From Blautia sp. (lineage in GTDB: Bacteria; Bacillota; Clostridia; Lachnospirales; Lachnospiraceae): a stretch of DNA of 40,197 bases. The stretch lies in contig JAMPFM010000024.1 in assembly GCA_023664455.1 (NCBI GenBank), positions 1-40,197 on the forward strand, in the 5' to 3' direction. The position numbers and the translations under genes are program-made. The notes below the pieces were generated by a model. The model saw only the letters and a list, made by a program, of their open reading frames with translations. It was not told where the DNA came from and did no database searches. Each line of letters opens with the position of its first letter. Within the stretch, counting starts at the first letter, position 1. Positions 25,975 through 34,392 of the stretch are shown piece by piece.

Positions 25975-26233
25975 ATATATTTTTATAATATTAATGCTAT
26001 TAAAAACTCTTTCAGGCAGCATCAAGAATTTGCCGCGCAAATCTTGTAATCGTTGGTTCCTCACGACGATTTTTGCCGGAAAAGATATACCTAAATCGCG
26101 GATAAGAAATCGCCTGCGCGAATTTCTTATCGCGTGTCATCGCAGTAAGTTGCCCTGGCACAGGTTCGCAGGCTAAGATAGGAGCATGGTTATTGGTATG
26201 AAATATGTAAAAAGAGGGAAAGGAGGATATCGC

Positions 26234-26557
26234 ATGGTTTTCAACACAGGCGCCGCATTGCTGGACGCGATTGTTCTTGCAGTCGTATCGAGTGAGGCGG
26301 AAGGCACTTATGGGTATAAAATAACGCAAGAGGTACGACAGGTGATTGAGATTTCCGAATCGACCCTGTATCCGGTACTTCGCAGGCTGCAAAAAGATGA
26401 GTGCCTCGAAGTATATGATAGGGAATGCGCAGGACGTAACAGGCGTTATTATAAGGTTACGGAAAAAGGACGGGCGCAGCTGAATTTGTACATTAGTGAA
26501 TGGCATCGATATGCCGCTAAGTTAAACAGTATTTTTGAGGGAGGATTGAAAAAATGA
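26234..26557 (+). CDS. PadR-family transcriptional regulator
   Basis: This 107-residue winged-helix regulator has ALLDAIVLAVVSS, YGYKITQEV, the recognition region STLYPVLRRLQKDECLEVY, and the wing NRRYYKVTEKGRAQL, all typical of small PadR proteins. It probably represses its own operon through the inverted repeat at 25920-25974. ATG 26234 is chosen because AGGAGG (26221-26226) is 7 nt upstream; in-frame ATGs at 26186 and 26198 lie before that site. Its stop overlaps the DUF1700 start as ATGA. Confidence 0.9.
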   Translation: MVFNTGAALLDAIVLAVVSSEAEGTYGYKITQEVRQVIEISESTLYPVLRRLQKDECLEVYDRECAGRNRRYYKVTEKGRAQLNLYISEWHRYAAKLNSIFEGGLKK

Positions 26558-27324
26558 GCAGAGCGGATTTTATGAGGAATCTGGCGGAATTACTCGCCGA
26601 TGTACCACCGGCGGAAAGGGAAGAAGCGATACAGTATTACCAGAATTATTTTGACGACGCGGGAGCGGAAAACGAACAGGGCGTGATTGCGTCCTTAGGG
26701 ACGCCCGAACAGCTTGCCAGGACGATTAAGGCGGGGCTTGCGGACGGCGGAAATATGGGTGAATTTACGGAAAAAGGATTTTCCGGCTATGAGCAGGGAA
26801 GCAGGAACGAAGTGTTATATACCGGCAGCGGCGCAGAGAATCAGGATACCCAGGATTCTTTTCAGACAGAATGGGGCAAAGACGGCTATACGGGAACGAA
26901 TCATTACGAAGAAAAATCGGATAATGGGAAAAAGGAATCAAAGCCCATGTCCGGCGGCATGATTGCCTTAATCGTTATTTTATGCGTGCTGGCGGCGCCG
27001 GTGTTAATTGGCATAGGCAGCGGTATTTTCGGCGGCGCTGTCGGGGTTTTGGGCGCGCTGTTTGGGATTCTGTTAGGGTTTGGCATTACGGCGGTTGTGC
27101 TGATCCTCGTAGGCGTAGGTTTTTTCGTAGGCGGCGTGGCGTTGATGTTCGGCGCGCCTCTTGGCGGGTTGTGCATGATTGGCGGCGCGTTGGTATGTAT
27201 GGCAGTCGGGCTGTTTTTCCTCTGGCTTACGGTAATGATTTACGGCGTGCTGCTTCCTGCGATTGTCAAGGGAATCATCAAGATATTTCAAAGCATTTTT
27301 CATAAGGAGGGAGAAAAGGCATGA
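26554..27324 (+). CDS. DUF1700 (HAAS) membrane protein
   Basis: This 256-residue protein has an N-terminal helical HAAS/DUF1700 domain (about 1-75: FMRNLAELLADVPPAEREEAIQYYQNYFDDAG and SLGTPEQLARTI), a polar linker, and a C-terminal half of very hydrophobic Gly/Ala-rich membrane helices (about 130-245). Such proteins are typically encoded between a PadR regulator and a DUF4097 protein, as here; they are thought to take part in envelope-stress or regulatory signalling, but the mechanism is unknown. It overlaps its neighbours by 4 bp on each side. Confidence 0.87.
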   Translation: MSRADFMRNLAELLADVPPAEREEAIQYYQNYFDDAGAENEQGVIASLGTPEQLARTIKAGLADGGNMGEFTEKGFSGYEQGSRNEVLYTGSGAENQDTQDSFQTEWGKDGYTGTNHYEEKSDNGKKESKPMSGGMIALIVILCVLAAPVLIGIGSGIFGGAVGVLGALFGILLGFGITAVVLILVGVGFFVGGVALMFGAPLGGLCMIGGALVCMAVGLFFLWLTVMIYGVLLPAIVKGIIKIFQSIFHKEGEKA

Positions 27325-28313
27325 AAAAGTTTACAAAAGGGTGTTTGCTTACAGCGCTGGGGCTGTTTATCTTCGGCTGCGTTCTCTGCGGAATCTGCGG
27401 TGTGATGGGCGGTTTCAGACAATTGGATAATATAGATGAGAACGGTCTTAGCGTTCTGGATAATCAGTTTGACTGGGTCTGGATGGGAATTTTTGACGGG
27501 GACGAATGGGATATCGACTCGCCCGGTATGAAGACGCTGGAGGCTTCTGAAAGCGCCCAGACGGATTATCTGGCGGGGGATATCCGGGCAATCGATATCG
27601 AGCTTGGCATGAGCAATCTGGTGATTCAGGAATCGGAAGATGACGCTATCTGGATTCAGAACGATTCTTCTAATAAAACGAAAGTAAAATATGGAATGTC
27701 TAACGGCACGTTTAAGCTTTATAATAAAAGAAGCTACCGTTTCTGGAACGTCGGCAGAACACCCAGGGGAAGCGTTTATCTGTATCTGCCCGCGGGCATG
27801 GATTTAAATTCCATCGATATCGAGATGGGCGCGGGGAATGCAGAAAGCATCGCCCTATGGGCAAATGAAATCGACTTAGAAGCGGGTGCAGGTAATTTTA
27901 CCATAGAAGGATTGATGGGACGCGATATCAGTATCAGCGTAGGCGCGGGCAAAGCCGATATTGCTGCGGTGGACGCTAAGGAGTTTTCCATCGAGGCGGG
28001 AGCGGGAGATATCCGGCTCCAGAATATGAGCGTCAACAGTCTGGATTTGGAAGCGGCGGCAGGTTCCATCGAAGCAGCAGGGCGTATCGACGGTGACGCA
28101 GATATCGAGTGTGCTGCGGGCAGCGTGGATTTGGAATTAGAAGGGGAAGAAACGGATTACGATTATGAGATAGAATGTGCCGCAGGCAGCGTGAAAGTCG
28201 GCTCCAACGAGTATAGCGGGCTTGCAAGCGAGAGGAGTATTGATAATCATAGCGCAAAAGAGATGAGGATTGAGTGTGCCGCGGGGGGTGTGGAGATTCG
28301 GTTTGGGAGATGA
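27321..28313 (+). CDS. DUF4097-family beta-repeat protein
   Basis: This 330-residue protein has an N-terminal membrane helix (about 7-30), probably an anchor, then an extracellular right-handed beta-repeat region of the DUF4097 type. Short repeats such as IDIEMGAGNAESI, IDLEAGAGNFTIEGL, ISVGAGKADI, FSIEAGAGDIRL and IECAAGSVDLEL recur about every 20 residues. The family is often called a putative adhesin, but its function is unknown. It completes the PadR-DUF1700-DUF4097 cassette by a 4-bp overlap. No hairpin terminator is obvious after it. Confidence 0.87.
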   Translation: MKKFTKGCLLTALGLFIFGCVLCGICGVMGGFRQLDNIDENGLSVLDNQFDWVWMGIFDGDEWDIDSPGMKTLEASESAQTDYLAGDIRAIDIELGMSNLVIQESEDDAIWIQNDSSNKTKVKYGMSNGTFKLYNKRSYRFWNVGRTPRGSVYLYLPAGMDLNSIDIEMGAGNAESIALWANEIDLEAGAGNFTIEGLMGRDISISVGAGKADIAAVDAKEFSIEAGAGDIRLQNMSVNSLDLEAAAGSIEAAGRIDGDADIECAAGSVDLELEGEETDYDYEIECAAGSVKVGSNEYSGLASERSIDNHSAKEMRIECAAGGVEIRFGR

Positions 28314-28316
28314 TAA

Positions 28317-28345
28317 TTGGATAGACTTTATGCCTCAGTTATGAT
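28317..28345 (+). promoter_or_regulatory. Promoter of the small unknown gene
   Basis: TTGGAT (28317-28322) and TATGAT (28340-28345) have 17-bp spacing, 50 bp before the small gene at 28395. Confidence 0.5.
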
Positions 28346-28394
28346 ATACTTTGGTTGTATCAGTATAAGTGCAATGTGAAAGAGGTGAATGTAT

Positions 28395-28577
28395 ATGACG
28401 GAAAAAGAAATGCTTAAAATGTCAGTAGAAGAGTTTGATAGGTTACAGGATTATATGCAATCTTGTGATAAAGACTCTGAAGCATATAAAAAGATGAAAA
28501 GACGTTATATAGCATTAAAAGTCATCTTAACAGCTTCCGGTATTAATATCACTGAAATTGACTATATCAAAGAATAG
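28395..28577 (+). CDS. Small unknown protein, 60 residues
   Basis: This is a short acidic/basic helical protein (TEKEMLKMSVEEFDRLQDYM ...) that I do not recognise. It contains no membrane helix or cysteine pattern beyond a single Cys. It is supported by its own promoter-like sequence and by GAGGTG 7 nt before ATG 28395; the in-frame ATG at 28389 is too close to that site. Its codon use is more AT-rich than the flanking genes. It sits between the DUF4097 gene and the promoter of the ABC exporter. Confidence 0.6.
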   Translation: MTEKEMLKMSVEEFDRLQDYMQSCDKDSEAYKKMKRRYIALKVILTASGINITEIDYIKE

Positions 28578-28598
28578 AGGAATTATTGAAACCATCAG

Positions 28599-28626
28599 TT
28601 GACACTTTTTGGAAATGTGGTATGAT
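28599..28626 (+). promoter_or_regulatory. Promoter of the ABC exporter genes
   Basis: A perfect TTGACA (28599-28604) and TATGAT (28621-28626) are spaced by 16 bp. The start point near 28633 places the hairpin at 28645-28668 just inside the transcript. Confidence 0.65.
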
Positions 28627-28644
28627 AAGAACAGCGGTAAATTC

Positions 28645-28668
28645 ATGGCTATGCTTAGGCATAGCCAT
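28645..28668 (+). promoter_or_regulatory. Perfect 10-bp stem-loop in the exporter leader
   Basis: ATGGCTATGC pairs with GCATAGCCAT around a TTAG loop. It lies about 12-35 nt after the predicted start point, so it may be an operator for a dimeric regulator or an RNA hairpin. The few T residues after it make termination possible but weak. Confidence 0.55.
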
Positions 28669-28738
28669 ATTTGTCGTAGGATGGGCGGAATGCAGACGCC
28701 CGCAATGCAGCCTAGGGGAAAAAGGAGCGTGACAGACT

Positions 28739-30472
28739 ATGAAACGTTATGTAAAATATGTAAAACCGTATTTGTCGGCATTTGTGTTAGGACCGCTTAT
28801 GATGATTGTGGAGGTCGTAGGGGAAGTGCTGCTGCCGTCCATGATGGCGGACATTATCAATGTGGGGGCGGCGAATCGGGATATTGCGTATATTGTATAC
28901 AAAGGCATTATGATGATTATTACAGCGTTTCTCATGATGGCGGGCGGAATCGGCGGCGCCTATTTTGCGGCGAAGGCGGCGATGCATTTTGGCAGGGATT
29001 TGCGCAAGGACTTGTTTGAAAAGGTGCAGAAATTCTCTTTTGCCAATATCGACGGTTTCAGCACGGGGTCGCTGGTGACGAGACTGACCAATGATATCAC
29101 ACAGATGCAGAATGTGATTATGATGGGGCTGCGGATGATGCTGCGTGCACCGGGCATGTTAGTTGGCGCGGTGATTATGGCGTTTATGATGAACGCTTCT
29201 TTGGCGGTGATTATCCTGATTGTGGGGCCGCTGCTTGCTGCGGCAATCGGTACGATTATCCGCATCGCTTTTCCTAAGTTCGAGTTTATGCAGAAAAAGC
29301 TGGATCAATTAAACTCCAATATCCAGGAAACACTGACAAATGTCAGGGTTATTAAGTCTTTCGTGCGGGGGGAGTATGAGGAAGAGCGTTTTGCCGCATC
29401 GAATGAGGCGTTAAAAGATGCGGGGATGGACGCGTTTAAGGTAGTCATTATTCAGATGCCGATTATGACGCTGGCGATGAATGTCACGGTTCTGGCAGTG
29501 GTATGGTTTGGCGGCGGGCAGATTCTGGAAGGGAAGATGCCGGTGGGGGATTTGACCGCCTTTATTACATATGTCACCCAGATTCTCATGTCCCTGATGA
29601 TGCTTGCAATGGTTTTGCTGCAAAGCTCCAGAGCAGTTGCATCTTCTAAGAGAATCGGCGAAGTGCTGGATACCGAGATAGATTTGACGGACGAGACGGC
29701 GGCGTTACCGGATAAGAAGGTGGAAAAAGGAAAGATTGAGTTTCGCCATGTTTCCTTCCGTTATTATAAGAAGAATCACGAAAAAGTGCTGGATAATATC
29801 CACTTTACGATAGAACCGGGACAGACGGTGGGAATCATCGGTTCCACTGGCTCCGGCAAGACCACGCTGGTACAGATGATTCCCCGGCTTTATGACGTGG
29901 ACGAGGGGGAAGTCGTCGTGGACGGTGTCAATGTCAAAGAGTATTCGTTGGAAAATCTGCGCAACGGCGTAAGCATGGTTTTGCAGAAAAACGTACTGTT
30001 TTCCGGGACGATACTGGAAAATCTACAGTGGGGGGACGAACATGCGACAGAAGAAGAAATCAGGAAGGCAGCGACGGCAGCCCAGGCAGCGGAATTTATC
30101 GAAAGCTTTCCACAGAAGTATGAAACCGAGCTGGGACAGGGCGGCGTGAATGTTTCCGGCGGACAGAAACAGAGACTCTGTATCGCCAGGGCGCTTTTGA
30201 AAAAGCCGAAAATCCTGATTTTAGACGATAGCACGAGCGCAGTGGATACGGCGACGGAGGCGAAGATACGGGAGTGTTTCCACACCACGTTAAAAAATAC
30301 CACCAAACTGATTATCGCCCAACGCATCAGTTCCGTAATGGACGCAGATTTGATTCTGGTAATGGAGGAAGGAAAAATCGTAGGTATGGGCAGCCATGCG
30401 CAGTTGCTTACTTCCTGTAATGCCTATCGGGAAATCTACGAATCCCAGATGGATAAGGAGGTGGGTGCGTAA
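28739..30472 (+). CDS. ABC exporter subunit with degenerate ATPase site
   Basis: This 577-residue half-transporter has six predicted membrane helices followed by an ATP-binding domain: Walker A GSTGSGKTT, signature VSGGQKQR and Walker B ILILDDST. The catalytic Glu after Walker B is Asp497 and the switch His is Gln528, so its own ATP site should be weak or inactive. This is the pattern of the degenerate member of heterodimeric multidrug-type exporters such as BmrCD or TM287/288. The AAGGAG site precedes ATG 28739. Its stop overlaps the start of the partner gene (TAATG). The exported substrate is unknown. Confidence 0.9.
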   Translation: MKRYVKYVKPYLSAFVLGPLMMIVEVVGEVLLPSMMADIINVGAANRDIAYIVYKGIMMIITAFLMMAGGIGGAYFAAKAAMHFGRDLRKDLFEKVQKFSFANIDGFSTGSLVTRLTNDITQMQNVIMMGLRMMLRAPGMLVGAVIMAFMMNASLAVIILIVGPLLAAAIGTIIRIAFPKFEFMQKKLDQLNSNIQETLTNVRVIKSFVRGEYEEERFAASNEALKDAGMDAFKVVIIQMPIMTLAMNVTVLAVVWFGGGQILEGKMPVGDLTAFITYVTQILMSLMMLAMVLLQSSRAVASSKRIGEVLDTEIDLTDETAALPDKKVEKGKIEFRHVSFRYYKKNHEKVLDNIHFTIEPGQTVGIIGSTGSGKTTLVQMIPRLYDVDEGEVVVDGVNVKEYSLENLRNGVSMVLQKNVLFSGTILENLQWGDEHATEEEIRKAATAAQAAEFIESFPQKYETELGQGGVNVSGGQKQRLCIARALLKKPKILILDDSTSAVDTATEAKIRECFHTTLKNTTKLIIAQRISSVMDADLILVMEEGKIVGMGSHAQLLTSCNAYREIYESQMDKEVGA

Positions 30473-32406
30473 TGGATAAAGCGAGAATAGATAGACTGGA
30501 AAAGAAGTACCATAAGAGTATGCCGGATATGCCGGGAGGCAGACCGGGACCAAAGCCGGGACGCGGACCACAGAGAGGCAATATGGCGGCGTCCAAACCG
30601 CAGAATGTTGGGAAAACGCTGGGCAGACTTTTTTCCTACATTGGTAAAGATAAGTGGAAATTGGTGGTCTGTATCGTCTGCATCGTGATTTATACGGTGG
30701 CGAGTTTGGTGGGTTCTTATCTGCTGCGTCCGATCATCAACGATTTGGTATCTGAGAACGGAAACCGGCAGGGGCTTTTGCGTTCCCTGGCGCTTATGGG
30801 GTGCATTTATGCAGTGGTTGTCATCGCTCAGTATTTACAGTCCAGAATCATGATTTCCGTATCCCAGAACGCACTGCAGAAACTGCGGGACGATTTATTC
30901 CAGAAAGTAGGAAGGCTGCCCGTCAGATTCTATGATACCAATAACCACGGGGATATTATGAGCCGTTTTACTAACGACGTAGACGCCGTGGGGGAAATGA
31001 TGAACAATACCGTCACGCAGTTGATATCCGGTGCGATAAATATCGTGGGCACCTTTGCCTTGATGGTCTATACCAATATATATCTGACAATAATAACAGT
31101 TGTTATGTCACCCCTTATGATTGCTGCGGGTCGAGCCGTAGCGGGCAGAAGCCGGAAATACTATAAACAGCAGCAGGCGGCGCTGGGAACATTGAACGGT
31201 TATATCGAAGAGACCATGACCGGTCAGAAGGTAGTCAAAGTGTTCTGTCATGAGGAAATCGCCAAAGAAGAATTTGCCTATCTGAACGACGATTTGTGCA
31301 ATAAACAGATACAGGCACAGTTTTTCGGCGGTATTATGGGACCTGTCATGGGCAATCTAAGCCAGGTCAGTTACTCATTGACAGCCTGTATCGGCGGTAT
31401 TTTATGCGTCCTGAAAGGATTCGACGTAGGGGGATTGACCATTTTCGTCAACTATTCCAGACAGTTCAGCCGCCCGATTAACGAGATATCCATGCAGGTC
31501 AACACGATTTTTTCCGCATTGGCGGGCGCAGAGCGTGTCTTCGACGTCATGGACCAGGAAGCGGAAGCGGAAGATGCGCCGGAGGCGGTGGCGGTTACGG
31601 AACAGGACGGCAGATTTTTCTACCATGTGCCCGAATCCGCCAGGCAGTATCAGCCTCTACAGGGGACGGAAATGAAAGGGGCAGTAACGCTGGAGCACGT
31701 TACCTTCGGTTATGTGCCGGAAAAGATTGTTTTAAAAGACATATCTTTGTATGCGAAACCGGGTCAGAAAATAGCCTTCGTCGGCTCTACGGGCGCAGGG
31801 AAAACCACGATTACGAATTTAATTAATCGGTTTTACGATATCAAAGAGGGAAAGATTCTGATAGACGGCATTGATATCCGAGATATCAGACGGGATGATT
31901 TGCGTAAAAATATTGCGATGGTGCTGCAGGATACCCACCTTTTCACAGGAACGGTCAGAGAGAATATCCGTTACGGCAGACTGGAAGCGACGGACGAGGA
32001 AGTGGAGGCAGCGGCAAGAACCGCCAGCGCCCATTCCTTCATCATGCGCCTGGAAAACGGCTACGACACGATGCTGGAAGGGGACGGCGCGAACCTGAGC
32101 CAGGGACAGAGGCAGCTTCTCAACATCGCGCGGGCGGCGATTTCCAAAGCGCCGATCCTGATTCTGGATGAGGCGACCAGCTCCGTCGATACGAGGACGG
32201 AAAAACATATCGAGCACGGCATGGACAGACTGATGGCGCAGCGGACGACATTAGTCATCGCGCACCGCCTTTCCACCGTCCGAAACGCCAATGCGATTAT
32301 GGTCCTGGAAAACGGGAAAATCATCGAACGCGGCGACCACGACGATTTGCTGGCGATGCATGGGCGATATTATGAGTTGTATACGGGGTTGAGTGAGCTG
32401 GAGTAG
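30472..32406 (+). CDS. ABC exporter subunit with catalytic ATPase site
   Basis: This 644-residue partner half-transporter has a Pro/Gly/Arg-rich cytoplasmic N-terminus (about 1-45), six membrane helices, then Walker A GSTGAGKTT, signature LSQGQRQ, Walker B ILILDEAT with catalytic Glu567, and switch His598. Its signature is non-canonical (LSQGQ), which fits the degenerate site being formed by this signature and the Walker motifs of the first subunit. The two subunits should form one heterodimeric exporter in the membrane. Drug, lipid or peptide export cannot be told apart from sequence. Confidence 0.9.
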   Translation: MDKARIDRLEKKYHKSMPDMPGGRPGPKPGRGPQRGNMAASKPQNVGKTLGRLFSYIGKDKWKLVVCIVCIVIYTVASLVGSYLLRPIINDLVSENGNRQGLLRSLALMGCIYAVVVIAQYLQSRIMISVSQNALQKLRDDLFQKVGRLPVRFYDTNNHGDIMSRFTNDVDAVGEMMNNTVTQLISGAINIVGTFALMVYTNIYLTIITVVMSPLMIAAGRAVAGRSRKYYKQQQAALGTLNGYIEETMTGQKVVKVFCHEEIAKEEFAYLNDDLCNKQIQAQFFGGIMGPVMGNLSQVSYSLTACIGGILCVLKGFDVGGLTIFVNYSRQFSRPINEISMQVNTIFSALAGAERVFDVMDQEAEAEDAPEAVAVTEQDGRFFYHVPESARQYQPLQGTEMKGAVTLEHVTFGYVPEKIVLKDISLYAKPGQKIAFVGSTGAGKTTITNLINRFYDIKEGKILIDGIDIRDIRRDDLRKNIAMVLQDTHLFTGTVRENIRYGRLEATDEEVEAAARTASAHSFIMRLENGYDTMLEGDGANLSQGQRQLLNIARAAISKAPILILDEATSSVDTRTEKHIEHGMDRLMAQRTTLVIAHRLSTVRNANAIMVLENGKIIERGDHDDLLAMHGRYYELYTGLSELE

Positions 32407-32451
32407 AGGCGGAAAAGACGGTTGCTTTTATAACTTACATGGAGGATTTGA

Positions 32452-32949
32452 ATGCCTAATATTTACACGGATGATGCAGGACATAAAGTTGTAGAAATCG
32501 ATACAGTGCTTTTTAGCGGAAAAAGAAAAATAGATTGGGATGGTGTAGAAAATTATCTTAAAAAGTATATTGGTTGTGAATATGTGATTGATGAAACTGA
32601 AGATGTTGTTTACATAGGTTCTGATTTTCCGGATGAGTATGCTAATAGTAAATATTCAACAAAAGCACTTGGTACGATAGGAAAAGCAAAAGCGAATGCT
32701 TCGCAGGTAATTCCAGAACTCATTAAAATTGCAACAAATATCTCTTTTCAAGGAAATACAGAGCCTAAACATGCCAAGAACGCAAAGTACGGTTGGTATA
32801 GATGTACGGTAAGATTTACTTTACCTATTAGTGACGATAAGGGTAATGTCATTGGTAAGAATAATTTTCAAGGCAGAATGATTATCAGGCATGCTTATGA
32901 TGGAAAGAAATATTTATATGACATGATAGATATAAAAAAAGAAACGTAG
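32452..32949 (+). CDS. Orphan protein, possibly BECR-fold nuclease-like
   Basis: This 165-residue soluble protein starts at ATG 32452 after a GGAGG site. Its C-terminal half (KANASQVIPELIKIA, HAKNAKYGWYRCTVRF, then MIIRHAYDGKKYLYDMIDIKKET) resembles from memory the C-terminal domain of large polyvalent phage or conjugative-element proteins, some classed as Barnase/EndoU/ColicinE5/RelE-like (BECR) nucleases. Conserved-looking His, Arg, Tyr and Lys would suit an RNase. The call is tentative. The gene is clearly AT-richer than the preceding exporter genes, and no antitoxin-like partner is adjacent, so it may be a transferred fragment. Confidence 0.5.
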   Translation: MPNIYTDDAGHKVVEIDTVLFSGKRKIDWDGVENYLKKYIGCEYVIDETEDVVYIGSDFPDEYANSKYSTKALGTIGKAKANASQVIPELIKIATNISFQGNTEPKHAKNAKYGWYRCTVRFTLPISDDKGNVIGKNNFQGRMIIRHAYDGKKYLYDMIDIKKET

Positions 32950-33150
32950 TACCCCGCATGAGCTAAAAGCTGTACGGCACAAAACCACATTTCTTTTTAT
33001 AGAAATTCTAAGCTGTTATCCTTAATTTGTCAAGAATATTTTTTTAGCATCCGTTTCAGCTGACATCTGTCTCAGCCGTCCTGACAGAGAAAACATAATA
33101 ACCCATTACTCCCATGCATAGCTCCCGCGAAATCAGAGAAAATAACAGGT

Positions 33151-33690
33151 ATGAAAAAAGAAAATTCCTTTGATTATTATACACTGTTATTTTTTCTGGT
33201 TTCTTTTTTGGGCTGGGTATGGGAAGTGTGCATTTATCTGGTGCGGGAGCGGACTTTCGTAAACCGGGGGATTCTGATAGGTCCCTGGCTGCCTGTCTAT
33301 GGCGCGGGGGCGCTGTTTCTTGCGCTTATGTTTCGGGGACGAAAAAGGAAGCCTTTTTTTGTTTTCTTTTTATCTATGGGCGTCTGTTCTGCGATAGAGT
33401 ATGCGACGGGCTATTTTCTGGAAAAGATGTGGGGCGTCCAGTGGTGGGATTATAGCGGTATGTTTCTGAATGTGGACGGTTATATCTGTCTGATAAGCTG
33501 CCTTTTATTCGGTGTGGGCGGCGTTTTTTTGGTTTTCGTGGCGATACCCCTTTATACGGCGCTCTATCATAAAATCCCCCCGAAAATCCGGCTCGCGCTT
33601 TTGGCGGCGCTGCTTTGCTGTTTCGTAGTAGATGCGGCTTATTGCGCAGACTTCCCGAACGCGGGCAGGGGAATTACCTATGCCGGATAG
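33151..33690 (+). CDS. CmpB-like (ABC_trans_CmpB) membrane protein
   Basis: This 179-residue integral membrane protein has about five hydrophobic segments and the family hallmarks FVNRGILIGPWLPVYGAGA and GVQWWDYSGMFLNVDGYICL. It matches the family labelled putative ABC-transporter type IV (PF06541), whose function is unproven. The ribosome site before ATG 33151 is weak (AACAGGT). It is GC-richer than its neighbours on both sides, so it looks like native sequence between two acquired stretches. Confidence 0.8.
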   Translation: MKKENSFDYYTLLFFLVSFLGWVWEVCIYLVRERTFVNRGILIGPWLPVYGAGALFLALMFRGRKRKPFFVFFLSMGVCSAIEYATGYFLEKMWGVQWWDYSGMFLNVDGYICLISCLLFGVGGVFLVFVAIPLYTALYHKIPPKIRLALLAALLCCFVVDAAYCADFPNAGRGITYAG

Positions 33691-33729
33691 GGAAGCTTAT
33701 GCCGGAAGGCGGTAGAAACAGGGTTCTAT

Positions 33730-33758
33730 TTGACATTGGCAGGGAAGATGGCTATAAT
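33730..33758 (+). promoter_or_regulatory. Consensus promoter before the hsdM relic
   Basis: A perfect TTGACA (33730-33735), 17-bp spacer and perfect TATAAT (33753-33758). It once drove the type I restriction-modification operon and may still transcribe the relics and the toxin-antitoxin genes. Confidence 0.75.
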
Positions 33759-33781
33759 TTGACTAAAAAGGCGGGTGTACA

Positions 33782-34314
33782 ATGATTGACAATAAGAAAG
33801 AACAAGAGCGGGACGAGCTTCATCGTACCATATGGAGCATGACGAATGACCTTAGAGGCAGCGTAGATGGCTGGGATTTCAAACAGTATGTGTTAGGTAT
33901 GTTGTTTTATCGGTATAATTGGGAGGGACGGTAGCTAAGAGAAATGAAAAGCTAGTGAAGCTCTTAAATGGCGTTGCAGATATGAAGTTAGGTGATTATC
34001 AGGATAATACGATTGACGCTTCTAAGGAATGCGTAAGAATTACAAACAATAATAAGCCGATTGAAGAAAATATTCAGAATATTCTGACTGCATATGAGAA
34101 AAGAGAAAATAAGCAATATTATGCAGCAGTAGTGGAAAATGGTAAGGTTGCGGAAAATAGCTATAATCTTTCGGTTACATCCTATGTAGGGCAGGAAGAT
34201 ACAAGGGAAAAGATTGATATTGTGAAATTGAATGCGGAAATTAAGGATATCGTAGCGAGGGAAGATGAGCTGCGGGCGGAAATTGATAGGATTATTGCGG
34301 AGATTGAGGAATAA
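33782..34314 (+). pseudogene. hsdM: hsdM relic (type I DNA methyltransferase subunit)
   Basis: The first frame (33782-33934, 50 residues) matches the HsdM N-terminus, with ERDELHRTIWSMTNDLRGSV and GWDFKQYVLGMLFYRY, then stops at TAG. A second frame (to 34314) continues with central HsdM sequence (KLLNGVADMKLGDYQDNTIDA), jumps at once to C-terminal sequence (ECVRITNNNKPIEENIQNIL) and ends with the normal tail (NYNLSV-like, DTREKIDIVKLNAEI). At least two deletions are needed, one with a frameshift. The whole methylation core, including the NPPF/Y motif, is missing, so no active enzyme can be made. Confidence 0.85.
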
Positions 34315-34392
34315 GCTGGTTGACTCAAGGATGGTTCGTGGCAAACAACAGGACTCAGCAATGAGAGGAAACTTCTGAAAGAATTTTGGGAT

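Larger units (their letters stand above)
25892..26233 (+). other. Promoter region and structured leader of padR
   Basis: No convincing gene lies here. After the promoter (25911-25939) the transcript would carry a leader of about 290 nt with several hairpins: 26023-26046 (CAAGAATTTGC/GCAAATCTTG), 26048-26071 (AATCG/CGATT) and 26097-26134 (CGCGGATAAGAAAT/AATTTCTTATCGCG, one bulge). Part of the last could pair instead with TTCGCAGGC near 26165. An attenuator, an RNA element or a decayed palindromic repeat are all possible. Confidence 0.5.

Noticed and set aside
25928-26176. Possible 82-residue protein upstream of padR
   Set aside because: It starts inside the operator dyad, has no ribosome site and no family pattern, and overlaps RNA hairpins.
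32950-33150. Regulatory RNA between the orphan ORF and the CmpB-like gene
   Set aside because: Only short weak inverted repeats were seen, with no recognisable riboswitch or terminator.
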